From [Clostridium] fimetarium (lineage in GTDB: Bacteria > Bacillota > Clostridia > Lachnospirales > Lachnospiraceae): 64,000 nt of DNA. The notes beneath the pieces were generated by a model, which did no database searches, was not told the DNA's origin, and was given only the letters and a program-made list of their open reading frames with translations. The stretch is from contig NZ_FOJI01000015.1 of the NCBI RefSeq assembly GCF_900111235.1, positions 37,007-101,006 on the forward strand. Reading direction: 5' to 3'. Below are positions 14,779 through 23,408 of the stretch, piece by piece; the stretch's first letter is position 1; each line of letters begins with the position of its first letter. The translations under genes were made by a program, and so were the position numbers.

Positions 14779-17550
14779 TTAACTTCTTCTATATATTTTA
14801 TTATTTATAATTTTTGTCTCTTGATTCAATGATAATGCTACTAATGCTGTAGTTGGTCCTTGTGCCCATTGGTTTGAACCATAATCCTGTGGATATATTC
14901 CAAATCCAGTACATTCAGCCGAGGAATCCATTACCACTCCGTTTTCAATTGAATGACTAATCGCAAGAAGTCCCAAATTTGAATAATGTAAAAAGGATCT
15001 ATTTAAAATTCCTATCATTACTCCTCTTTTAATTGCATAAGATATCATCGAAGTTGCGGAAGTATCAACATGACCCTCAAATGCAGTTAACTGCCATTTA
15101 TAATAGCCGCTATTCGTCTGATACTTTACTGTCGTTTTTATGATTACTTCAAATTGATATCTGAGTATTTTATAATATGGATTTGTTGACGAAATATATT
15201 CTAGGCTATCAATCATTCCAATTAACAACCAACCTACTGCTCTTCCCCATCCGATAATCCCATGTTTAATATTCCCTTTAATGTTATAGCCATGATATGG
15301 AAGCGAAGTTTTGCTGTCAAAACCATACTTAAGATAATTAATCATTTGATTTATCGCTAAATCTATAGCCATTTGATTATGATATGCTTTCCCATATCTG
15401 CATAAAAATGGACAAATCATACCAACACTTTCAATATAAACATCATCAAAACTTTTTCTATATAGAAGGCTTCCACTTTTGTCTTTTGGATGTGCAAATA
15501 AATAATCTTTGATTTTTTCAATCGTATTCTTATATTTATCATTTGGTGTCAATTCATTCAAATATATAAGTGTATATCCATTTATGGCATTCTCAAGACT
15601 ATTTATTAAAGCACCGCTTTTTGTCCATTTGTCGAAATATTTTTGCAAGCTATTTAAATCTTGAATATCTTTATCAATCGAATACGACCATTCCAATGAC
15701 TGTGCTAAAAGACCATTTTGCCTAAAATAATGATCTATTTTCTCATCTTTTTTAGTGCTTGAAGTATTATTTATAAATGAGATTATCTGATGTTTCATGC
15801 TTACTACTGGATAAATGCTCAATTGTATTCTTGTATTTTTTGTTAATTCACTAATGAATGCCATTTTTTTATTTTTTTCGCTATATCTATCTGTATTAAA
15901 ATCATTTACTTGTTCAAATGAGTTTTCTTTATTCCTTGTAAATTTATTCGTTTCTTTTGCAATCAAATTCCTAGCCTTTTTTAAAAATGTGATTAATAAT
16001 AAACAATGAGTATAATAGAATTCTTTGACTTTCTCACCTATTTTGGACAAGATAATATTTGACAAATATGCAAATTCTTCTCTTTGTCTCAATATCACAT
16101 AAAAAATAATATTAGAAATGCTTAATATCAAAAAACCCATTATAATAATATTTATTAGCGTAATATTTACAAGAACAACCGTATTGAGTAACCCCAAAAT
16201 GGCAAACACAAAACTAATCGTAAAAATATATGTAATGGAATCTATAAAATAGTATTTTGCATCCTTATTAAAAATCATTTTATAGATAATAAATGGTTTT
16301 GTTACATTAGCAATTAACCCTGCTACTATGGTTCCTATAAAAACTCCCTTAAGTCCAATAAATTGTACCAATATGATTGATAGAACCAAATTTACAACTG
16401 CCTGTGCAATTGATATGTATTTATCAGCATCAAATATTCCAGCTGCTGATTTGAAATTATTGATAACAGTACGATGTCCTTTAAAATAATAGTCTACCAT
16501 GATTAATATAATTGCTGATTTATCTATAATCATATTGGGGCCCAGCCAAATATTTATAAACGGCGTCAACAAAAAAACAAAGAATAATAATGACAATCCA
16601 TAAACCCAGAACCCTAAAAATCTATATACCTTAAATAAAAGGTATTGTCTTTCTTTATTCTCCGTTGCTATCAAATTGCCTAGTCCTGAAATGACAGAAT
16701 TAAATACTATATTTATAAATACATTCACTGTATTTATTATCAAATTATAATTAGAAAGTATAGCGACACAAGTTATATTAATAAATGATGATATTATAAT
16801 ATTGTCTGTTTGATTGATACTAGTTTCACCAATTTTGTGATATAGCAATGCAATTATATTTTTTTTAAATACTTTAATTTCCTCTTTAGACAGATTACCA
16901 TTACTTTTTTCCAGAAGATATGGGTATAATTTATTAAAATATATGTACACAAATATCTTTTGAATTAGTCCTATTACAGCACCCGCCAATAAATATATCA
17001 AAAAGCTCTTGCTTACTATCAATATGATTATTTGGGCTATTAGAATTGTTAAGGATGTAATTACTTGTATATTAATTTGTATATAATTTTTTTGTTCTGC
17101 ATTCGTCAAACTATATTTATAGGACACAAAATAAGTACTTACCGTATTAAATAGAAAAATCAAGTAAAATATATTTAATTGGTCTAGCGTTATATCTCCT
17201 GGATTTTTGATTATATATTTCAAAAAAGGAATTATTAATAAGCCTAGAGCTGTAATAATAATCGCAATAATCCTATAAACCTGTTTATATAGCTGCATGA
17301 GAATTTTGATTTTTTCAAGATCTTTATCAACGACTGGCTTATATAAACTATAACTAATTGCAGTACCAATTCCTAGTTCTGCTAAAGACAAAACGGATAA
17401 TACATTTGTATATAAACCATTGATACCAAGATAATTAACCCCAAGAATATGAATCAAAAATGTCCTTGATACAAACCCTAATATAATTGACGCAAAGTTT
17501 CCTAATGTACCAAATAATATATTACGAACTGCATTTTCAATTCTCCCCAT
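14779..17550 (-). CDS. Wzx-type flippase fused to a GH88/GH105-like domain
   Basis: One frame of about 923 residues. Residues 1-500 are a polysaccharide flippase of the MOP/PST family with about 12-14 membrane segments (VRNILFGTLGNFASIILGFVS, YLGINGLYTNVLSVLSLAELG). After a charged linker come about 340 residues resembling the alpha/alpha-toroid of unsaturated glycuronyl/rhamnogalacturonyl hydrolases: MICPFLCRYGKAYHNQMAI, GWGRAVGWLLIGMIDSLEYI, WQLTAFEGHVDTSATSMISYAI, DYGSNQWAQGPTTALVAL. The first part should flip lipid-linked repeat units; the second may trim or bind the glycan (inference). A conserved Asp of the DDLYMxxPFL segment appears replaced (IESVGMICPFL). The start is the ATG at 17550, one base after the polymerase stop; a GTG at 17562 is the alternative. 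Last gene of the operon. Confidence 0.8.
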   Translation of the reverse strand: MGRIENAVRNILFGTLGNFASIILGFVSRTFLIHILGVNYLGINGLYTNVLSVLSLAELGIGTAISYSLYKPVVDKDLEKIKILMQLYKQVYRIIAIIITALGLLIIPFLKYIIKNPGDITLDQLNIFYLIFLFNTVSTYFVSYKYSLTNAEQKNYIQINIQVITSLTILIAQIIILIVSKSFLIYLLAGAVIGLIQKIFVYIYFNKLYPYLLEKSNGNLSKEEIKVFKKNIIALLYHKIGETSINQTDNIIISSFINITCVAILSNYNLIINTVNVFINIVFNSVISGLGNLIATENKERQYLLFKVYRFLGFWVYGLSLLFFVFLLTPFINIWLGPNMIIDKSAIILIMVDYYFKGHRTVINNFKSAAGIFDADKYISIAQAVVNLVLSIILVQFIGLKGVFIGTIVAGLIANVTKPFIIYKMIFNKDAKYYFIDSITYIFTISFVFAILGLLNTVVLVNITLINIIIMGFLILSISNIIFYVILRQREEFAYLSNIILSKIGEKVKEFYYTHCLLLITFLKKARNLIAKETNKFTRNKENSFEQVNDFNTDRYSEKNKKMAFISELTKNTRIQLSIYPVVSMKHQIISFINNTSSTKKDEKIDHYFRQNGLLAQSLEWSYSIDKDIQDLNSLQKYFDKWTKSGALINSLENAINGYTLIYLNELTPNDKYKNTIEKIKDYLFAHPKDKSGSLLYRKSFDDVYIESVGMICPFLCRYGKAYHNQMAIDLAINQMINYLKYGFDSKTSLPYHGYNIKGNIKHGIIGWGRAVGWLLIGMIDSLEYISSTNPYYKILRYQFEVIIKTTVKYQTNSGYYKWQLTAFEGHVDTSATSMISYAIKRGVMIGILNRSFLHYSNLGLLAISHSIENGVVMDSSAECTGFGIYPQDYGSNQWAQGPTTALVALSLNQETKIINNKIYRRS

Positions 17551-17551
17551 A

Positions 17552-18802
17552 TTATTTCCCACTTGTTTCGCTTCCCATAAGATATTTTACACTTGACGAA
17601 CATGCGATTAATAACATTATGATACTCATCATTTTTATCTCTCCAAGTAGAACATTCACAGTATATCCAATTAATATAGGTGTAATCCATATATATTTTT
17701 TGATACTTGTTACTTTTCTTTTTCTAAATACCAAATACATAAATATAAAATAAGAGATAAACCCATATCCCAATATCCAATAGAAATGTCCATTATGTGG
17801 AGCAAACTTTAAGCCATTTACTAAGGTTACTCCGCCCTTTCCAATTAATATAAATTCAAAGAAGTTTACACTTTGAATGACCGTTTGCCAAATCACGAAT
17901 CTAGAATCACCAGAATTATTGCTAATTCTTTCAAGAGATTCCATAGCAATTCCTGTTTCTAAATAATTAGGAATTTGTGGGATAATTTTATATAGAGCAA
18001 ATAAAGCGATCAGGAATAATACTATATTAATCGGTGTTATTTTATATTTTTTATTATGATTACCTTTAAATAAATCAAAAAGCTTTACAATCAAATATAG
18101 TCCAATACTGATACCAGAAGATAAAAATGCACCATTACTCATGCAAGCTATCAAAACAAAAAGCAATGATAATAAAGAAAATATTTTGATGAAAAAGCTT
18201 GTTTTTTCATTACACCATAAATACAAAACGATAGCATTCATCATATACCCTATATTATTGGCATCCATCCAAATAAATGTATATCTATAATTTACAAAGT
18301 CCTCAGCTATGTTGGCATTAATTTCAGAACGGGGATTCCAAAATAAAACTACCTTTTGGAATAAATTTTTGTCTATGTTAAAAAATGCAGCTAAAATCAC
18401 CACAAATAAAATAAAAACAATCAAAAAATTTTTAATAACAAACGGATATTTGTTTATATAATATAAAAACATAAAATAATATAAAAACATGGATGTATAT
18501 AATATTAAAAATACTACATTTTTGTAAGCATATTGAGGCGCCAAGATAACGCTAAAAACCGTACTTAAACCCATTAAAATAAATAAAGCAAAAAATAATT
18601 TATATTCTAATTTGTATTGATCATTATTTCTCAATAATTTATATTTTTTAAAAAACCAATAAAATATTAATGGCATTGTATATGGAATCGATACTAGCCA
18701 TAAGTATGGTAGGAAAAGGCAATCAATAATACATATAAAAAAGACAAATTTATCAAATAAATATTCTTTATTTTCAGGAAGACTTTTTATTAATTCATTC
18801 AT
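17552..18802 (-). CDS. O-antigen polymerase-like membrane protein (Wzy type)
   Basis: The 416-residue protein has about 10-11 membrane segments with a large loop near the C-terminal third (IPQIPNYLETGIAMESLERI, SGDSRFVIWQTVIQSVNFFE, GKGGVTLVNGLKFAPHNGHFY). The pattern matches Wzy/O-antigen ligase-type proteins, which are too diverse for a sure match by sequence. Its place directly before the flippase supports a role as repeat-unit polymerase. It starts 29 bp downstream of a double glycosyltransferase gene. Confidence 0.75.
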   Translation of the reverse strand: MNELIKSLPENKEYLFDKFVFFICIIDCLFLPYLWLVSIPYTMPLIFYWFFKKYKLLRNNDQYKLEYKLFFALFILMGLSTVFSVILAPQYAYKNVVFLILYTSMFLYYFMFLYYINKYPFVIKNFLIVFILFVVILAAFFNIDKNLFQKVVLFWNPRSEINANIAEDFVNYRYTFIWMDANNIGYMMNAIVLYLWCNEKTSFFIKIFSLLSLLFVLIACMSNGAFLSSGISIGLYLIVKLFDLFKGNHNKKYKITPINIVLFLIALFALYKIIPQIPNYLETGIAMESLERISNNSGDSRFVIWQTVIQSVNFFEFILIGKGGVTLVNGLKFAPHNGHFYWILGYGFISYFIFMYLVFRKRKVTSIKKYIWITPILIGYTVNVLLGEIKMMSIIMLLIACSSSVKYLMGSETSGK

Positions 18803-18831
18803 AAGATACCTTTCTCTTTATTTTTTTATTA

Positions 18832-21093
18832 CTAATCGCTTATAAATTTATATATTTTTTCACATTGCTTTCTCCACGTTTTATTCTCACTCACAAATTT
18901 CCATGCTTTTAAAGCTTTTTCACTTAATTCGCCGAGCGACAAAGACATTATTTCATTGATTTTATCTGCTAATATGATTGGATCATTACTATCAACGAAA
19001 AACATGGTATCCATATAATCATCCGTAAACCCATTTAATTTTGTTGTAAGAACCGGTGTTCCACTAATCATATATTCAAAAATTTTTGATGGGAAAGTCA
19101 CCTTCGAAATCAGATTCTCAATTGGTCTTGGATTTATAAGTAAATAAGCTTCCCCCTGTATCTTTTTCATGGTGTTATTATCAACTTTCCCATGATATTT
19201 TACATTTTGAGTTAGATCTGCACACTGCATAACATACTCCATTATTTGCCCACTACCATAAATATCAAGCACAACCTCTTTGTCACTTACATATTTCATA
19301 GCCTCAATCAAGTTGATAATTCCACTATATTCAACTAGTGCACCTGAATATACGATATTCTTTCTTGAAAATGTTTTGATAGGGATATCCATAATGTCTT
19401 CAAAGCCTGCACCGCCTTCAACGATAATATACTCTAATCCTGGTGCATATAAATCAACTGCATGCTTATTTAATGCAATGATTTTATCACAGCACAAAAT
19501 TGCTTTTCGTGTACTATAATCAAAAATTTTTCTTAATAAAATATAAAGCCCTTTTTTCCCAACATTATCATCAATGGGCAAGTCGGCTAGCAAGGATACA
19601 ATCTTACATCCATATTTTTTTTTTAACCATTTAGCCGGCAATCCAATTTGTGGAAACATATTAAATGTAAATATTATATCTATTCTCTCTTTTTTAATTA
19701 TCTTTTTCGCCGTATTATAAGTTGAAATCGTTTCAAAAAATTGTTTAAGAATAGGTAAATTAATGAACCCCACTTTCAAACTATAAAATTCATCAAATAA
19801 GCGAATTGATTGTTTTTTTACAAACATCTTTCCTCTAGGATATGCAGCAGTTGGGTAAATCGTTATACATTTTATATTCAAATCTTGATACAGCGATAAA
19901 TTTTCAAGTACATTAATTTGCATTTTATTTCCAGCTATAGATGCTCCATATAAATTTAACGCTTCTTCTTTATTAATTGCATATCCCAAAAATAGTATAT
20001 TTGTCACTTTTAAAACTTCCATATGTCTTTTCACCATAGATTCAATGGTATATTGCCTTACTATATCTATATTATTGTTTGCCATTTTTAACCTGAGCGC
20101 ATCATCCTCTAATATTAAATTCACTTTTTCTGTTAATGCTTTTTCATCTTCTACCGGGGTAATAAATCCATTTTCAAAGTTCTTTATAAGTTCAATTCCT
20201 GCCACACACTTATCTGTCGTTATAACTGGCAATCCGTATGCCATGGCCTCGTTCACAACCAAACCCCAACTGTCTCCCCTTGTTGGAAGCACAAAAACAG
20301 TAGCCATTAAGAAATACTTTTTTAATTCTTCCTTTTCTTTAAATTCAATAAAATGAACATTACTTAAGCCCAAATCTTCTATGATTTTTAAATATTCAGT
20401 TGTAGGATTGCCACCAATTATATATAAATCTGCATTATTTATATATTTACATGCCTTAAGTAATACATCATAACCTTTACTATTTATAAATCGTCCAACC
20501 GATAGGATTACATTTTCTGCTGTTATACCGAGTTCTTTTCTAATAATTTGTTTTTTATGATTTTCTATAAAATCACAGCAAATATCATTTTCTTTAATAG
20601 ATGTAAATGGGTATCGATATATTTTTTCTTTTTTTACGCCATAAGTTTTCCAATAATCATCATGGCTGATTGACGTACTAAAATATAGTTCTGCCCCCTG
20701 AATCAAATGCTTTTTCAAGCATTCTTTAACTCCCTTGCCACTCTTAGCAAAGCCTCCATCACCTTCTAAAATATATCGGATTTTTCGTAATTTCATATAT
20801 TCGATTGCCATTATTCCAGTTGGTGTTGCGATATTAGTAACAATAATATAATCATATTTTTTCTTTTTCAAATATTTAAATATTTGAAAACAAATGGTCT
20901 TATCTACATCAACTTCTTTTCCATCCATAATAATTCCTTGAAAATTAACAAAGTTATAATTTTTCCAACTTATATCTCGTTCAGTTGATGTAGCCATTTC
21001 AAACAAAACTGTTAGTTCACAAAGCTTACCCATCTCACAAAAGAAATCGACCCTATATGGCGACGGTATATTCGTTATCCATAAAATTTTCAT
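18832..21093 (-). CDS. Tandem GT4-GT4 glycosyltransferase fusion
   Basis: The 753-residue protein carries two complete GT-B family 4 glycosyltransferases. The first (about 1-365) starts MKILWITNIPSPYRVDFFCE and has ILSVGRFINSKGYDVLLKAC and a C-terminal donor site (LPTRGDSWGLVVNEAMAYGLPVI). The second (about 370-753) starts TNILFLGYAINKEEALNLYG and has VYSGALVEYSGIINLIEAM and LLINPRPIENLISKVTFPSKIFEYMISG. Both Rossmann halves are present in each, so both may be active and add two successive sugars. The join is seamless, without stop or frameshift. Sugar specificities cannot be predicted. Confidence 0.85.
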   Translation of the reverse strand: MKILWITNIPSPYRVDFFCEMGKLCELTVLFEMATSTERDISWKNYNFVNFQGIIMDGKEVDVDKTICFQIFKYLKKKKYDYIIVTNIATPTGIMAIEYMKLRKIRYILEGDGGFAKSGKGVKECLKKHLIQGAELYFSTSISHDDYWKTYGVKKEKIYRYPFTSIKENDICCDFIENHKKQIIRKELGITAENVILSVGRFINSKGYDVLLKACKYINNADLYIIGGNPTTEYLKIIEDLGLSNVHFIEFKEKEELKKYFLMATVFVLPTRGDSWGLVVNEAMAYGLPVITTDKCVAGIELIKNFENGFITPVEDEKALTEKVNLILEDDALRLKMANNNIDIVRQYTIESMVKRHMEVLKVTNILFLGYAINKEEALNLYGASIAGNKMQINVLENLSLYQDLNIKCITIYPTAAYPRGKMFVKKQSIRLFDEFYSLKVGFINLPILKQFFETISTYNTAKKIIKKERIDIIFTFNMFPQIGLPAKWLKKKYGCKIVSLLADLPIDDNVGKKGLYILLRKIFDYSTRKAILCCDKIIALNKHAVDLYAPGLEYIIVEGGAGFEDIMDIPIKTFSRKNIVYSGALVEYSGIINLIEAMKYVSDKEVVLDIYGSGQIMEYVMQCADLTQNVKYHGKVDNNTMKKIQGEAYLLINPRPIENLISKVTFPSKIFEYMISGTPVLTTKLNGFTDDYMDTMFFVDSNDPIILADKINEIMSLSLGELSEKALKAWKFVSENKTWRKQCEKIYKFISD

Positions 21094-21106
21094 CTACATT
21101 CTCCAT

Positions 21107-22297
21107 TTAACAGCCCTCATATAATTCCAAATATTTTTTGTAGCAGCTATTTTTATTATATTGCTGAGCTTTTTTTACACATTCTAAAATATCGATTGAC
21201 TCTGTTTTAAATTTTTGAATTGCATCAATATATAATTGGGTAGTAATATCCTCTACAATGATTCCACATTGTTCATTAATCAGTTCAGGATTTGCCGAGT
21301 ATTTGTTAGAAATCACAGGAGTTCCACATGCAAGTGCTTCCAGTGATACCATTCCAAAGGTTTCTTCTATGGAAGGATTAAGAAATAAGTCTGCGGCTGT
21401 ATAAATTTCAGCCAATTCCATTAAATCATTTGTTCTTTGAATCACTAATATATTACTCGAAAGGTTATTTTTTTGCTTCTCGGTAATTCCAACAAGTACT
21501 ATTTTGTAAAAATTATCTAATCTATCTGCCAATTCATTGAATAGCCACAAACCTTTTCTGTCATGCCAAATTGATGCTACTCCAAGAATAATTGTTTTAT
21601 TTTCTAGATCGAATTTTTGTCTAAAATCACTTTCTGTTGGTTTGAATATATCCAAATCAATTCCATTTGGTATGACTTGAACATCATATTTATTTAAATA
21701 AGATTGCATCACCTCAAACTTAAGCCAATTAGAGACAGTTGTTATTTTTAAGTTCTCAATTCCATTAAATAATTCTTTTTTAAAAATGTAATTTTTTTTA
21801 GAATTATCACGAAAGATACTTGCCGGATATAGATTTCTTTGAATACAATCGTAGCAACAATCTTTCCATTTACTACAACCAACATATGTATAATAAGCAC
21901 AATGCCCTGTGAATGCCCAACAATCATGTAATGTCCATATCACAGGTAATTTCATTTCTTTTATATATTTAAATAATAAATCTATATTGATGTAACTTCC
22001 ATGGATATTATGAAGATGTATGATATCAGGATTATAAGCTTTGCACTGATTAATGAATTTTATCGTTGCTCTTTTAGAACCAAAGCCTTGTAGATCTAGT
22101 AATCTAGTTTTTATTACATGCGCATAAACATCAAGTTTACCGCCAATTCTAATATTTTTAACGGACTCATCTGTACAGTCTCTTCCATATGCGATACATG
22201 CATCATTTCCTGATTCCACAATTAGCTTATATAAATCAACACAGATTCTGCCTGTACTACCATATCCACAATCAGAATTAATTAGTAACACTTTCAT
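21107..22297 (-). CDS. Glycosyltransferase family 4
   Basis: The 396-residue protein begins MKVLLINSDCGYGSTGRICV and has the GT4 marks HLHNIHGSYINIDLLFKYI, TLHDCWAFTGHCAYY with a Cys-rich segment (GCSKWKDCCYDCIQRN), LGVASIWHDRKGLWLF and NPSIEETFGMVSLEALACGTPVI. The Cys-rich CxxW...CxxC insert is common in WcaC/colanic-acid-like GT4 enzymes. The start is the ATG at 22297 with GGAG five bases upstream; the frame is open to 22336 without a better start. It adds one sugar in the cytoplasm to the lipid-linked unit (inference). Confidence 0.9.
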   Translation of the reverse strand: MKVLLINSDCGYGSTGRICVDLYKLIVESGNDACIAYGRDCTDESVKNIRIGGKLDVYAHVIKTRLLDLQGFGSKRATIKFINQCKAYNPDIIHLHNIHGSYINIDLLFKYIKEMKLPVIWTLHDCWAFTGHCAYYTYVGCSKWKDCCYDCIQRNLYPASIFRDNSKKNYIFKKELFNGIENLKITTVSNWLKFEVMQSYLNKYDVQVIPNGIDLDIFKPTESDFRQKFDLENKTIILGVASIWHDRKGLWLFNELADRLDNFYKIVLVGITEKQKNNLSSNILVIQRTNDLMELAEIYTAADLFLNPSIEETFGMVSLEALACGTPVISNKYSANPELINEQCGIIVEDITTQLYIDAIQKFKTESIDILECVKKAQQYNKNSCYKKYLELYEGC

Positions 22298-22359
22298 AAT
22301 ACTCCCACCTGCCTCTTTATCGGCACTTAACATCAAACTATTGCTCCCGCTCTGTCACT

Positions 22360-23343
22360 TCAGCGGTACCCAATTAATATATCAAAAATTTTGTTTACTT
22401 TGATTTTCCGCGAGATAAACCGAAATGTTTGTATCCCTGCAATTGTGATTATAATAACAATAATTGGTATAAATAATGTGAAATACCAAAGCTCAAACCG
22501 ATTAAATAAATTTGTTATTATCCCTGCAATTGGCATGTGTAATAGGTAGAGTGAAAATGATATTTTACCAATATCTACAAGCCAATTTGCTTTCTTTAAC
22601 ATTAAGCAAAAATAGGAAGCCCCAAAAACGAATGCCATAGCTACCAATTCTGCAATAAATGATGCATATTTCCAATAAGAAATACTTACTCCATTTATTA
22701 GATAAATAATCAAAAACAAGAAATATATACTTGTTATGCATAAAAACCATTTCTTACAAAACAAGACTAACTTTTCTAGCAAATGATACTTCTTAATCAA
22801 CAATCCTAGTATAAAATAAATTGACCAATTGAATGGATTTATATATGGATATATAGGTATTAAATCTAAGCCTGTTAAAACAATACTTATTATTGATAGA
22901 AACATATTGAAAAGCAGAAAACATAAATTATTCTTTAGCTTCCAAAATAGCAGATAGAAAATCATTAATATCGTTAAGTAATATAGATGGCTATGTACCA
23001 TAAGGGTACTGACCCAGTTATAAATATTAACACCACCTTTTCGAAGTGCAACATAAAAAAAAAGTAATGTTCCACAAAAAATCCACGGTATTATAATGGT
23101 ACTTACTTTAGCACTTAAAAATTGTGTTGTTGTTTTGTTAGTATTCAAAAAAAGGTATCCTGAAATCAAGAAAAATATGCCCACACCAATTGAACCAATA
23201 CTACTAAGAATTAATGAAAACAGTATACCAAAAAAAGTATTGTTTGATATTATTCCAACATGCGCTGATACTACACTATATAACGCAATTGCTTTCATAA
23301 TGTATATACAATCTCTTTCTTGAAAAATATCAATATTAATCAT
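22360..23343 (-). CDS. Acyltransferase 3 family membrane protein
   Basis: The 327-residue protein has about 10 membrane segments and the acyltransferase-3 start IYIMKAIALYSVVSAHVGII with the conserved His. Such enzymes O-acetylate or O-acylate surface glycans using cytoplasmic acyl-CoA. The start is the ATG at 23343 with GGAG six bases upstream; an ATG at 23355 precedes it in frame. It lies inside the polysaccharide operon and probably modifies its product. Confidence 0.85.
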   Translation of the reverse strand: MINIDIFQERDCIYIMKAIALYSVVSAHVGIISNNTFFGILFSLILSSIGSIGVGIFFLISGYLFLNTNKTTTQFLSAKVSTIIIPWIFCGTLLFFYVALRKGGVNIYNWVSTLMVHSHLYYLTILMIFYLLFWKLKNNLCFLLFNMFLSIISIVLTGLDLIPIYPYINPFNWSIYFILGLLIKKYHLLEKLVLFCKKWFLCITSIYFLFLIIYLINGVSISYWKYASFIAELVAMAFVFGASYFCLMLKKANWLVDIGKISFSLYLLHMPIAGIITNLFNRFELWYFTLFIPIIVIIITIAGIQTFRFISRKIKVNKIFDILIGYR

Positions 23344-23408
23344 ATATTCTCCCATCTGCTATGCAAATGTAATTCGAATTATCAAGTCGCAATTAAAATA
23401 ATTAATAT

